From: Wenzhouxiangella sp.
GTDB lineage: Bacteria > Pseudomonadota > Gammaproteobacteria > Xanthomonadales > Wenzhouxiangellaceae
Assembly: GCA_007123575.1 (NCBI GenBank)
Contig: SKKV01000061.1
Span: 1 to 25,060 of the forward strand
Length of the DNA stretch: 25,060 nucleotides
Reading direction: 5' to 3'
Shown here: positions 6,235-14,192 of the stretch, piece by piece
How the letters are laid out: the number at the start of each line of letters is the position of its first letter
Numbering within the stretch: position 1 is the first letter of the stretch
Made by a program: the position numbers and the translations under genes
Notes under the pieces: model-generated
Databases searched by the model: none
Told to the model about the DNA's origin: nothing
What the model saw: only the letters and a program-made list of their open reading frames with translations

Positions 6235-9036
6235 ATGAACACTGTTATGAAGTGCGGCATTCTGCCGCTCACGCTGGCCGTTAGTGCGGCCCTGGCTCAA
6301 CAACCCGTCGACGATGATGGTGATCAGACCCTCGATACCATTACTGTCACCGGCACGCGCATCAGCGGCATCGATCTTGAAGGGTCGCAGCCGCTGATCA
6401 TCATCAACCGCGAAGATATCGAAACCTCTGGCGCGGATAACCTGATCGACTTGTTCGAGAGCCTGACCGCCACCGGTGGTGGCGAGGGCACCTTTTCCAC
6501 CCGCACGGCTGGGGCCTTGTCCGGCAGCTCGCCGGTGGGATCAGCCGGCGTTTCACTGCGTGGCCTTGGTACGGCCTCGACCCTGACCCTGGTCAACGGC
6601 CGTCGGGTTGCCGTCTCCTCGTTTGCCAATCGGCAGGTCAGCTTCGTTGATATCAACACCATTCCGCTGGCGGCTGTTGACCGGGTGGAAATCCTGCCCA
6701 GCGGTGCCTCGGCGATCTACGGCGCTGACGCCGTGGCCGGCGTCGTGAACATCATCCTGAGGAACGATCTGGAGGGCGTCGAGCTGTCGGTCAGCTATGG
6801 CAATTCGCATGCTTCCAGCAATGATGGCCGCTACAACATCAACATTGCCGGCGGCTTTCAGACTGATCGCACGCGTACCACGCTGATCTTTGACTGGTTC
6901 AAGCGCGAACCTTTGTTCGATCGTGATCGCGCTCAGACCCGCAACGAAATTCGTCCCGCCCAGCAGGGCATTTTCCCCAGCTTCAATGACCTGTTCCTGA
7001 TGTGGGATGACATCACCGAAAAGGCGGAAGACGGCGGCTGTCCGGCCGATCAATTCGTATCCGACGGCGTGTTCGGTGAGTACTGCGAACTCGATCGCGG
7101 CTTGATCGTGACCACCCGCGACAAGTTCGAGTCGTGGTCGGCGACCGGCTTGTTCAACTTCGACATCAATGAGCGCCTGGAGTGGTTCAACGAGGTCTCT
7201 TTTTCCCGGGTCGAATCGCGTGGCACCAGCTCGCCAGCGCCGTTTTCGCGCATCCCGGTTGATCCCGAGCGGCCGGACTGGCCCGCCGGCCTGGTCCGCG
7301 ACATCAATGCCGAAGGCCTGGTGGATGACTTTTCCGAGTTTTTCGGCTTTCCGATCTTTGCCTGGGGTGCGTTTCCCGATCCGCGCCAGGTGGAGGTGCA
7401 AACCGACAATCTGCGCCTGACTACAGGGCTGCGCGGAACCTGGGGCCAGTGGGATTGGGAAAGTGGGCTGAGTTATGGTCGCAGCGAGTCGACCCAGGAC
7501 GGGGTCGCCGGCCTCTATCGCACCCTGGAATTCACCCAGGCCATGTTGGGTAATCTCTGCGACGATGGCAGTTTTGGCCAGCGCTGGGAGAACGTGCTTT
7601 CCCGTAACCCGCGCTTCGTCGGTGGGCCAAGCTGCGAGGATCTCGGTCGCCGCACCGTGTTCTACAACCCGTTTTTCGGACAGGCCGAGCAGGACCCGTT
7701 GATCGACGAGCTGCTGCGAACCCAAGCCCAGCGTAACGGTGAGTCCGAGATGATCGGTTTTGACCTGCGAGCCTCCGGTGATCTGTTCGAGTTCAACGGC
7801 CGCTGGATCAAGGGTGCTTTCGGCTACGAGCATCGTTACGAAGACATCGTCGATGATCCCAGCCCGGAAGCGCGCTCCACCGCCGACAACCCGGAACCCA
7901 CCCTGCGTTTCAGCTTCACCGAGGCCGAGGCCACCCGCCGCCAGAACAGTGCCTATGCCGAGTTCTACGTACCGCTGGCCGACAACTTCGAACTGCAGTT
8001 GGCCGGGCGCTTCGACCAATACGACGATTTCGGCTCCGACTTCAACCCCAAGGTGGCGTTTCGCTGGCAGCCGCTGGACCAGCTGGTTTTTCGTGGTTCC
8101 TGGTCAACCTCGTTCCGCGCACCGTCGCTGGCCCAGTCCGGTGCCGGCGTGACCCTGTCTTCCTACTCGATTCCCTGTGACCAGATGCCGGCTGCTTGCG
8201 GCGGCACCGACAGCGGCGCCAACGTGGTTGATACCGAACTGCTGGGTAACCCGGACCTGGCGCCGGAAACCGCCCGTAACGTCGGTTTCGGTTTCCTGTG
8301 GCAGATCAACCGTGACGCCGATTTGACCATCGACTACTGGTATATCAAGCACAGAAACCTGGTTGGTCTGGATGAGCTGGACTTTATTCGTCGGGCCTTT
8401 GCCGGTGAGTTTCCGGTGGTTGACCTGGACGCCGGCGAGCTGCCGCCGGGCATGGGCATGCCGGGCCTGATCCTTGAGGGTGGCTCCGTGGTGCAGGCCA
8501 ACGTACCGCTGCAGAATTTCGGCTTCCAGACCACCGATGGGGTGGATTTCTCCTACACCCATCGCTTCGATGTTGGTGATCTGGGCCTGCTGCGTCTGAC
8601 CGCTGATGCCACCTATCTGAACCGCTTTGACCGCGAGTTTTCGCCCACCTCGGGTGCGGAATCTTTGGCCGGCGAGTGGCGCTACCCGCGCTGGCTGGCT
8701 GACTTGTCACTGCGCTGGCGGCGCGATGCCTGGGGTGCTCGCGTGGCCGCTCGCTACACCGGCAAGTACAAGGACGATCTGGAAGGGCTGCGCCAGGATA
8801 CGCTGGACGAGTTCGGCCTTTCGCCGGATGACCGGATCAACGTCGGCTCCTGGTTGACCTTCAACTTGAATGTTTCCTACGACATTACGCCGGACGCCTG
8901 GTTGAGTCTGAACATCGACAACGTGCTTGATCGCAAGCCGCCTTCGGTGTTCGGTTCAGCCGCTGGTGTCGATTTCATCAATCACAACACCATGGGTCGC
9001 TACTACCTGCTGCGCTACACCCAGCGTTTCCAGTAA
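6235..9036 (+). CDS. TonB-dependent outer-membrane receptor
   Basis: A 933-residue ligand-gated outer-membrane transporter energised by TonB-ExbBD. It has a short signal peptide (about residues 1-21, ending ALAQ), then an acidic linker and a TonB-box-like DTITVTGTRI, the plug domain with SLRGLGTASTLTLVNGRR, VDINTIPLAAVDRVEILPSG and SAIYGADAVAGVVNIILR, and a large 22-strand-type barrel with repeated aromatic strands and the interior motif VFRGSWSTSFRAPSLAQ. The last residues are YTQRFQ, so the terminal aromatic sits one residue from the end. It lacks an N-terminal signalling domain, so sigma/anti-sigma control is not suggested. The class resembles the large peptide/carbohydrate receptors of Xanthomonadales and Caulobacter. 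Only 9 bases separate it from the dipeptidase-like gene, and the secreted peptidase diverges from it, so oligopeptides or beta-aspartyl dipeptides are the best-supported guess for its ligand. Confidence 0.93.
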   Translation: MNTVMKCGILPLTLAVSAALAQQPVDDDGDQTLDTITVTGTRISGIDLEGSQPLIIINREDIETSGADNLIDLFESLTATGGGEGTFSTRTAGALSGSSPVGSAGVSLRGLGTASTLTLVNGRRVAVSSFANRQVSFVDINTIPLAAVDRVEILPSGASAIYGADAVAGVVNIILRNDLEGVELSVSYGNSHASSNDGRYNINIAGGFQTDRTRTTLIFDWFKREPLFDRDRAQTRNEIRPAQQGIFPSFNDLFLMWDDITEKAEDGGCPADQFVSDGVFGEYCELDRGLIVTTRDKFESWSATGLFNFDINERLEWFNEVSFSRVESRGTSSPAPFSRIPVDPERPDWPAGLVRDINAEGLVDDFSEFFGFPIFAWGAFPDPRQVEVQTDNLRLTTGLRGTWGQWDWESGLSYGRSESTQDGVAGLYRTLEFTQAMLGNLCDDGSFGQRWENVLSRNPRFVGGPSCEDLGRRTVFYNPFFGQAEQDPLIDELLRTQAQRNGESEMIGFDLRASGDLFEFNGRWIKGAFGYEHRYEDIVDDPSPEARSTADNPEPTLRFSFTEAEATRRQNSAYAEFYVPLADNFELQLAGRFDQYDDFGSDFNPKVAFRWQPLDQLVFRGSWSTSFRAPSLAQSGAGVTLSSYSIPCDQMPAACGGTDSGANVVDTELLGNPDLAPETARNVGFGFLWQINRDADLTIDYWYIKHRNLVGLDELDFIRRAFAGEFPVVDLDAGELPPGMGMPGLILEGGSVVQANVPLQNFGFQTTDGVDFSYTHRFDVGDLGLLRLTADATYLNRFDREFSPTSGAESLAGEWRYPRWLADLSLRWRRDAWGARVAARYTGKYKDDLEGLRQDTLDEFGLSPDDRINVGSWLTFNLNVSYDITPDAWLSLNIDNVLDRKPPSVFGSAAGVDFINHNTMGRYYLLRYTQRFQ

Positions 9037-9045
9037 GGAGTAGTC

Positions 9046-10188
9046 ATGATCCTGATCAAGCAGGCCCGCGTCCTCGATCCCGAGGACCGCGGTGTCTTGG
9101 ACGTGCTGGTTGCGGGCAAACGGGTGTTTGCCATGGCGCCTGCCATCCCGCCACCCCAGGTGCCGGGCGTGGAAGTGGATGTGCTTGACGGCAGCGGCTG
9201 CTTCCTGATTCCCGGCCTGGTCGACGGCCTGGTTCATATCTCGGGCGGCGGCGGCGAGGGCGGTTTTGCAGGCCGAACGCTGCCGCTGCCAGCAGCCGAA
9301 GCGCTGGCTGCTGGTGTCACGACGGTGATCGGTTGCCTGGGCACGGATGCCATTACTCGAACCCACAGTGACCTGCTGGCAACGGCCAGAGCCCTGGAGG
9401 CACAGGGCGTTAGCGCGCTGTGCCTGACCGGCTCCTATGCCTTGCCGCCGCCGACGCTGACTGGCAGCGTTGAGCGTGACCTGGTGCTGATCCCGGAAAT
9501 GATCGGCCTGGGCGAAGTGGCCCTGGCCGATCATCGGGGCTCGCAGCCTGGCTGGCGTGAGCTGGCGGCGGCAGCTGCGGAGAGTCGGCGCGGCGGCATG
9601 CTGGCCGGCAAGCGTGGCACCGTCCTGCTGCATCTGGGCGATGGTCGCGATCCGCTGGCGCTGGTGGAAGCTGTGATCGAGAAGTCGGAGATCCCGCGCA
9701 ATCAATTTCTGCCAACGCACTGCAATCGCTCGCCGCATACCTTCGAGGCTGCCTGCATCTATGGCCGGGCAGGCGGCAACCTGGACTTCACCACCAGCAC
9801 CACCAAAGCTTTTATCGACGCCGGTGAAATTCCGGCCGGCCAGGCCTTGGCGCGGGCATTGGCAGCGGGTGTGGCACCGGAACGGCTCACCCTGAGCTCC
9901 GATGCCCAGGCCAGCCTGCCGGCTTTCGGCAAGGACCAGGAAATGACCGATTTCCAGGTGGCCGATATTGCCAGCTTGTGGCAGGCCGTGCGCTCGGCCG
10001 TACTCAAGCACGACGTGCCGCTGAAGGCTGCCATCGCCGCCGTCACTCGCAACCCCGCCCGTATTTTCGGGCTCAACGACCGCGGGCAGATCGGCGTGCA
10101 TCAGCGCGCCGACCTGTTGCTGGTCGAGCAGGAAACGCTGGAGCTTAGCGTGACCATCAGTGGCGGCAGGGTGCGCTGGCAACATTAG
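9046..10188 (+). CDS. iadA: Isoaspartyl dipeptidase (IadA)-like amidohydrolase with altered metal ligands
   Basis: A 380-residue cytoplasmic amidohydrolase matching beta-aspartyl dipeptidase along its length: EDRG near the start, IPGLVDGLVHISGGGGEGGF, LGTDAITR, LTGSYALPP, ADHRGS, AGKRGTVLLHLGDG, LPTHCNRSP, LTLSSDAQAS, NPARIFGL. Family members split beta-Asp-X dipeptides and use a two-metal centre. Compared with the E. coli enzyme from memory, His201, His230, Asp285, Glu77, Tyr137, Arg169 and Arg233 have counterparts here, but the first His of the HxH pair is Leu (LVH) and the position of the carboxylated Lys162 is Glu (GEVALADHR). A ribosome site AAGGAG (9035-9040) overlaps the stop of the receptor gene, so the two form an operon. 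Fold and family are clear; metal content and exact substrate are uncertain. Confidence 0.87.
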   Translation: MILIKQARVLDPEDRGVLDVLVAGKRVFAMAPAIPPPQVPGVEVDVLDGSGCFLIPGLVDGLVHISGGGGEGGFAGRTLPLPAAEALAAGVTTVIGCLGTDAITRTHSDLLATARALEAQGVSALCLTGSYALPPPTLTGSVERDLVLIPEMIGLGEVALADHRGSQPGWRELAAAAAESRRGGMLAGKRGTVLLHLGDGRDPLALVEAVIEKSEIPRNQFLPTHCNRSPHTFEAACIYGRAGGNLDFTTSTTKAFIDAGEIPAGQALARALAAGVAPERLTLSSDAQASLPAFGKDQEMTDFQVADIASLWQAVRSAVLKHDVPLKAAIAAVTRNPARIFGLNDRGQIGVHQRADLLLVEQETLELSVTISGGRVRWQH

Positions 10189-10222
10189 CGTATCGCCGGT
10201 CTCCTATTGGCGTGGCAGTGAT

Positions 10223-10231
10223 TGCTATACT
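10223..10231 (+). promoter_or_regulatory. Extended -10 promoter for the TPR gene, probably leaderless
   Basis: TGCTATACT matches the extended -10 pattern TGnTATAAT with one mismatch. No good -35 lies at normal spacing, as is common for extended -10 promoters. The expected start of transcription, about seven bases after the hexamer, falls on the ATG at 10238, and no ribosome site precedes that ATG, so the mRNA is probably leaderless. Confidence 0.5.
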
Positions 10232-10237
10232 CGCGCC

Positions 10238-12400
10238 ATGAAGGGAGTCTATAACGAGCTCAAGCGCCGCAACGTGTTTCGGGTCGCGGTTACCTACGCG
10301 GTGGCCGCCTGGATCGTGGCCCAGGTCGCCGGCCTGTCTGCCGATGCCTTTGGCGCACCGCCCTGGGTGATGCAGATGATCATCACGGCGCTGATCATCG
10401 GTTTTTTGCCCGCTGTCGTTGTTGCCTGGGCTTTTGAGCTGACGCCTGAAGGTATTCGCCGCGAGCGCGACCTGGAAGATCGTGAGACGGTCAGTCGCTA
10501 TACCGCCAAGCGTCTTGATATTGCTGTCATCATCCTGCTTTTGCTGGCTATTGGGTTGATCGTCGGCGATCGTTATCTGTCACGACCAGCGCCGCCTGCG
10601 CCGATGGTTGCCGAATCGATCGAAGACTGGCAGCTCGATTCCATTGCCGTCCTGCCGTTTGCAGATTTCAGCCCCGAGCGCGACCAGGCCTGGTTGGGCG
10701 AGGGCATCGCCGATACCCTGCTGCATGCCCTGGCCCAGGTCGATGATCTGCGGGTCAGCGCGCGCTCATCCTCTTTTGCCTATCGGGAGCGCCAGGCCGA
10801 TGTCGCCACGATTGGCCGCGAGCTGGGAGTCGCCACGGTTTTGGAGGGCAGCGTCCAGCGCTTCGGTGAGCGCTTGCGTGTTTCTGCCCAGCTGGTCCGT
10901 ACCGATACCCAGGCGCAGTTGTTTTCGCGCACCTTCGAGCGTGAGCTTGACGACATCTTTGCCATCCAGGATGAAATTGCCGCAGCCGTGACCGAGGCGC
11001 TGCTTGGCTCGACTCGGCCGGCTCCGGCAGCAACGGCGCGCACCGCGGCCGAGGTCTACGATCTATATCTGGAAGGCCGCCAGCTGTGGCAGGAGCGTAC
11101 GGCCGAATCCGTGCGCCTGGCGGTTGATCGCCTGGAGCGGGCGGTTGCGGCCGATCCCAACTACGCGCCCGCCCATGCCGAGCTGGCTACTGCCCTGTTG
11201 TTCAAGGTATTCTATGCCGACGTCGAGCTGGTCGAAGTCCGCGCCAGCGTCGAGCGCCATATCGACCGTGCCTTGACGCTGGACCGCGACAACGCGCTGG
11301 CCTGGGCCGCACGCGGCCATCTGCTTGAACAACTAGAATTGCCTGATCAGGCGCTCGATGCGTTACTCAGGGCCGAAGCGCTGGATCCCGGCAACGCCAA
11401 TATCCAGATCTGGACCGGCAACCGATTTTTCGAGCTGTCCCGCTTTGCTGAGGCTGCCCGGCGCTTCGAGCGCGCGCTGGAATTGGATCCGCTCAATGGT
11501 TTTGTTCGTCGCCGTTACATCACCGTTCTGGGTAACCTGAACAGTCAGGATCCGCGTATTGAACGTATTGCCAGGGATTCGGTACGCTTGTTCCCGGATG
11601 ACCCGTCAAGCTGGTTTGGCCTGATCCGCCTCGTTTCCAATCAGGATCGCCCTGACGAGGTCATCTTGATTGCCTATGAGGCCCACCAGCTATTTCCGGA
11701 TAATGGTTATTTCCCCGCCTGGATGTCATCGAATCTGAACTCGCTTGGTTTTGCCGAGGCTTCCGAGTATTGGGGGCAGCAAGCTCGGGAGCTCAGGGCT
11801 GACCGGGATGATTGGGTTGGCCATGCCTTGCTGAGAAGCGATCCCGAGGAACATCTTGCAAGAAGCCATGAGCTTTATGAGGCTCAAGGCAATATTCAGC
11901 TGCCGAATCTGCTGCTAAGCCTGCGAATCAATGGCAAGCATGAGGAAGGCTATGAGCGATTCAAGGCACGTTTTGCAGAATTGGAGCCCAGGCTGGAAGC
12001 GGGCGACGCGACCTTGGAAGACTACGGCTTGCTGGTTGAGGGCGCCATTGTTGCGCGGAAGATGGGTGACAATGAGATGGCCGAGCGGGCCACGCAGCTG
12101 TTTGCCGACAAGGTCGATGAAGTTCGAGATCTCGGTATTTTCGGAGATTTTGTCATTCCGGACTTGTACATAGCAATGATGCGCCAAGACTTTGACTTGG
12201 CCAGTGAACTGCTGGAGACAGCGCCTCAGTCAAGCCTGACTTTCCTTGAGTTTCTGCTCACCATCGACCCGGTTTACACAGATCTTGCCGCGATGCCGGT
12301 GGGCGCCGGCATCATTGCTCGTGCCCAGGATCGGAGACAGCAGCAGGCTGATCGCCTCCGTGCCGAGGCGCCTCCTGAGGTGCTGCAGCCAGAGGGTTAG
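10238..12400 (+). CDS. Inner-membrane protein with TolB-like domain and TPR repeats
   Basis: A 720-residue protein. The N-terminus (ELKRRNVFRVAVTYAVAAW) is the membrane segment typical of a large gammaproteobacterial family that pairs with TPRs. Hydrophobic helices lie at about 14-32, 46-66 and 93-111. Residues about 134-260 form the TolB/FlgO-like domain seen in adenylate-cyclase-type proteins: SIAVLPFADFSPERD, GEGIADTLLHAL, VATVLEGSVQRFGERLRVSAQL, and the DIFAIQDEIAAAV end. The rest is helical with TPR signatures such as NYAPAHAELATALL and RFAEAARRFERALELDPLNG. It probably scaffolds protein contacts; the target is unknown. The open frame extends to 10160, but the ATG at 10238 gives the conserved N-terminus and follows a promoter. 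It ends 20 bases before a converging gene. Confidence 0.85.
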   Translation: MKGVYNELKRRNVFRVAVTYAVAAWIVAQVAGLSADAFGAPPWVMQMIITALIIGFLPAVVVAWAFELTPEGIRRERDLEDRETVSRYTAKRLDIAVIILLLLAIGLIVGDRYLSRPAPPAPMVAESIEDWQLDSIAVLPFADFSPERDQAWLGEGIADTLLHALAQVDDLRVSARSSSFAYRERQADVATIGRELGVATVLEGSVQRFGERLRVSAQLVRTDTQAQLFSRTFERELDDIFAIQDEIAAAVTEALLGSTRPAPAATARTAAEVYDLYLEGRQLWQERTAESVRLAVDRLERAVAADPNYAPAHAELATALLFKVFYADVELVEVRASVERHIDRALTLDRDNALAWAARGHLLEQLELPDQALDALLRAEALDPGNANIQIWTGNRFFELSRFAEAARRFERALELDPLNGFVRRRYITVLGNLNSQDPRIERIARDSVRLFPDDPSSWFGLIRLVSNQDRPDEVILIAYEAHQLFPDNGYFPAWMSSNLNSLGFAEASEYWGQQARELRADRDDWVGHALLRSDPEEHLARSHELYEAQGNIQLPNLLLSLRINGKHEEGYERFKARFAELEPRLEAGDATLEDYGLLVEGAIVARKMGDNEMAERATQLFADKVDEVRDLGIFGDFVIPDLYIAMMRQDFDLASELLETAPQSSLTFLEFLLTIDPVYTDLAAMPVGAGIIARAQDRRQQQADRLRAEAPPEVLQPEG

Positions 12401-12420
12401 ACAGTCTCGCCAGGCAGCAG

Positions 12421-13437
12421 CTATAGCGCGACCGATACCTGCCGCAGCATGTCCGCGATCGTTTGATAGGTGATGTCACCAGCCTGAAGACGCTTGTGAT
12501 CCTCTTCGCTGGAGCAAACGATTTCGCCCAGCGTTTCGAATCCGCCAACCACGCCAGCCAGACCTTCGGCGCGCGAGCGGGCCTTGTGACGCGGGATGAA
12601 GAAGCAGTCCTGGCGCGAGCTGTCCTCTGCCGTGATCGCGATGATATTGGCCGTGGCGTGCTCCGGTTCGCCGATCTTGGTCTGCCAGTCGATGATGGCG
12701 GGTGCCAACGGTTCGACGAGCTCACCCACGGCTCCGTGCCAATGCATGAAGCTTAGCGGGTAAACATCTTCAACGATCCCGTCGACATCATGGCGCTGGA
12801 TGGCAAGCTCCAGCGGCATATGGCCGTAGCCGGGCGGCCGCGGCAGCAGGTGATAGTGCAGGTGACCCAGAATCGAGGCACCGGCGCCTTCGCCGTTGTA
12901 GAAGGCGATCCAGCCCGGTAACTCGGCGCTGAGTTTGAGCAGGTCGGCAATGATGGTCAACAGGCGCTTGCCGTTGCCGTTCCAGCTTTGCGGGATATGC
13001 GCCTGCGCGGCAACGATGCAGTGGTCCGGTGCCAGCGGGAACGGATTCATCCAGGCCGTATAGGGGAGCTCTCCCAAGGGCAGTTCGTAGCCCAGCTCGG
13101 CACCTTGCTGCTGCCACCAGATGTTTTCCGCGCACAGAAAACAACCCTGGTTGATGCTTTCTACGCCTTCCGGCGCCAGGCTGAGCCCGGCCCCGGCAAA
13201 ACGGCGCGCCCGGGCCGGATTGAACTGCACCGAAAAATAGTGACGCCGGCTGGTCGGATTTGGCAACACAAAGCGCTCGACATGGTCCAGGCTGTCACGA
13301 ATGAACCCGGTCTGGCGCTGGTTCTCGGCCAGGGCAAGCAAGGCTGGCCCAAGACCGGCATGGTCAGCGATCAGGTCAAGCTGCAGCTTCAGCTCCTGCT
13401 GACGTTGATCCCAGGAATGACGGTTCAGTTGATCCAT
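12421..13437 (-). CDS. HIT/GalT-fold nucleotidyltransferase or phosphorylase-like protein (DUF4922-type)
   Basis: A 338-residue soluble protein. HLHYHLL (192-198) fits the histidine-triad pattern HxHxHxx in which the middle His forms a nucleotidyl intermediate, and the preceding GEGAGASILG is typical of the GalT/Ap4A-phosphorylase branch. A GCFLC pair (Cys99, Cys102) may bind zinc or stabilise the fold. Family members move nucleoside monophosphates to or from sugar phosphates or nucleotides, for example ADP-glucose or GDP-hexose phosphorylases. The frame can be extended to a TTG at 13503, but the minus-strand -10 at 13491-13486 predicts a transcript start near 13479, inside that extension, so ATG at 13437 is chosen; no strong ribosome site is visible. 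It diverges from the P-loop kinase and glycosyltransferase genes. Fold is likely; substrate is unknown. Confidence 0.75.
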   Translation of the reverse strand: MDQLNRHSWDQRQQELKLQLDLIADHAGLGPALLALAENQRQTGFIRDSLDHVERFVLPNPTSRRHYFSVQFNPARARRFAGAGLSLAPEGVESINQGCFLCAENIWWQQQGAELGYELPLGELPYTAWMNPFPLAPDHCIVAAQAHIPQSWNGNGKRLLTIIADLLKLSAELPGWIAFYNGEGAGASILGHLHYHLLPRPPGYGHMPLELAIQRHDVDGIVEDVYPLSFMHWHGAVGELVEPLAPAIIDWQTKIGEPEHATANIIAITAEDSSRQDCFFIPRHKARSRAEGLAGVVGGFETLGEIVCSSEEDHKRLQAGDITYQTIADMLRQVSVAL

Positions 13438-13485
13438 GCGCGCGCTTCGACAGATACGGTGCGAAAAGATGTCTTCATGTCCCTC

Positions 13486-13493
13486 AGTATAAT
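13486..13493. promoter_or_regulatory. Symmetric -10 element serving two divergent genes
   Basis: AGTATAAT contains a perfect -10 on the plus strand (TATAAT, 13488-13493) and TATACT on the minus strand (13491 down to 13486). Predicted transcript starts near 13500 (plus) and 13479 (minus) give leaders of about 36 and 42 bases to the kinase ATG (13536) and the HIT-protein ATG (13437). No strong -35 was found on either side. Confidence 0.5.
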
Positions 13494-13535
13494 GATCGAT
13501 CAATTCACATCACGTTGATGCGGTAAATCAATCGA

Positions 13536-14192
13536 ATGGAAGGCGACAGCATAGTCATAGAAGACCATCATCGACGCGCGGCGGCAGCAATTGCCAAGTC
13601 GCTCGTGCCTGCTTTGAAAAGAACGGCCGAGCGCAGGGCAATCACGATTGCCGGCGAGTCGGGCAGCGGCAAGTCGGAAACGGCGGCGGCGCTGGAAGAA
13701 GCGCTGGCCGAGTCCGATGTCAAGGCCCTGGTCCTGCAGCAGGACGACTACTTCGTCCATCCGCCGCGCAGCAATGACGCGGCCCGTCGCCGCGATATTG
13801 ATTGGGTAGGGACGGGTGAGGTGCGACTCGATCTGATGGATGAACACCTCAAGACTTTTCTGCAAGGTGCTGAAAGTTTTGAAAAGCCGCTGGTGATTTA
13901 CGAGCGTGACACTGTCGAGTCGGAGTCTTTCGACTGTGCGGGTGCTCAGGTAATGATTGCCGAGGGTACCTACACAACGCTGTTGAAAAGTGCGCACTGG
14001 CGGGTCTTTATCGCCCGTGACTGGGAGCAGACCCGCGCCCATCGTGAAAAACGTCGGCGCGACGACTCGGAGCTGGATCCCTTCATCGACCGAGTGCTGA
14101 AAATCGAGCATGACATCATCAGCCGGCACCGCGCGCTGGCTGATTTTGTCATTGAAAGCGACTATTCCGTTGCTGCCGGGGAGTCGAGCTGA
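13536..14192 (+). CDS. Uridine-kinase-like P-loop kinase
   Basis: A 218-residue cytosolic kinase of the uridine kinase/phosphoribulokinase fold. Walker A is GESGSGKS (40-47); LQQDDYFVHPP (68-77) matches the substrate-loop DDY motif of that family; VMIAEGTY (139-146) is the Walker-B-like strand; and RREKRRRDDSE-type basic residues in HREKRRRDD form the lid. The acceptor cannot be read from sequence: uridine, a pentose phosphate, glycerate or another small polyol are all possible. Its stop overlaps the start of the glycosyltransferase by one base (TGATG), indicating translational coupling and a joint pathway, so phosphorylation of the glycosyl acceptor is a reasonable hypothesis. The ATG at 13536 follows a consensus -10 at 13488-13493. 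Confidence 0.8.
   Translation: MEGDSIVIEDHHRRAAAAIAKSLVPALKRTAERRAITIAGESGSGKSETAAALEEALAESDVKALVLQQDDYFVHPPRSNDAARRRDIDWVGTGEVRLDLMDEHLKTFLQGAESFEKPLVIYERDTVESESFDCAGAQVMIAEGTYTTLLKSAHWRVFIARDWEQTRAHREKRRRDDSELDPFIDRVLKIEHDIISRHRALADFVIESDYSVAAGESS

Noticed and set aside
6553..8019. Long open frame of 488 codons on the minus strand opposite the TonB receptor
   Set aside because: It lies wholly within a gene with clear receptor motifs; its translation has no recognisable domain and such antisense frames are common in GC-rich DNA.
8956..10185. Open frame of 409 codons on the minus strand opposite the dipeptidase gene
   Set aside because: The plus strand has the full set of amidohydrolase motifs; the antisense product is Gln/His/Arg-rich with no family signature.
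12560..13300. Plus-strand open frames inside the HIT-fold gene
   Set aside because: The minus strand shows a complete histidine-triad protein; the plus-strand frames carry no motif.
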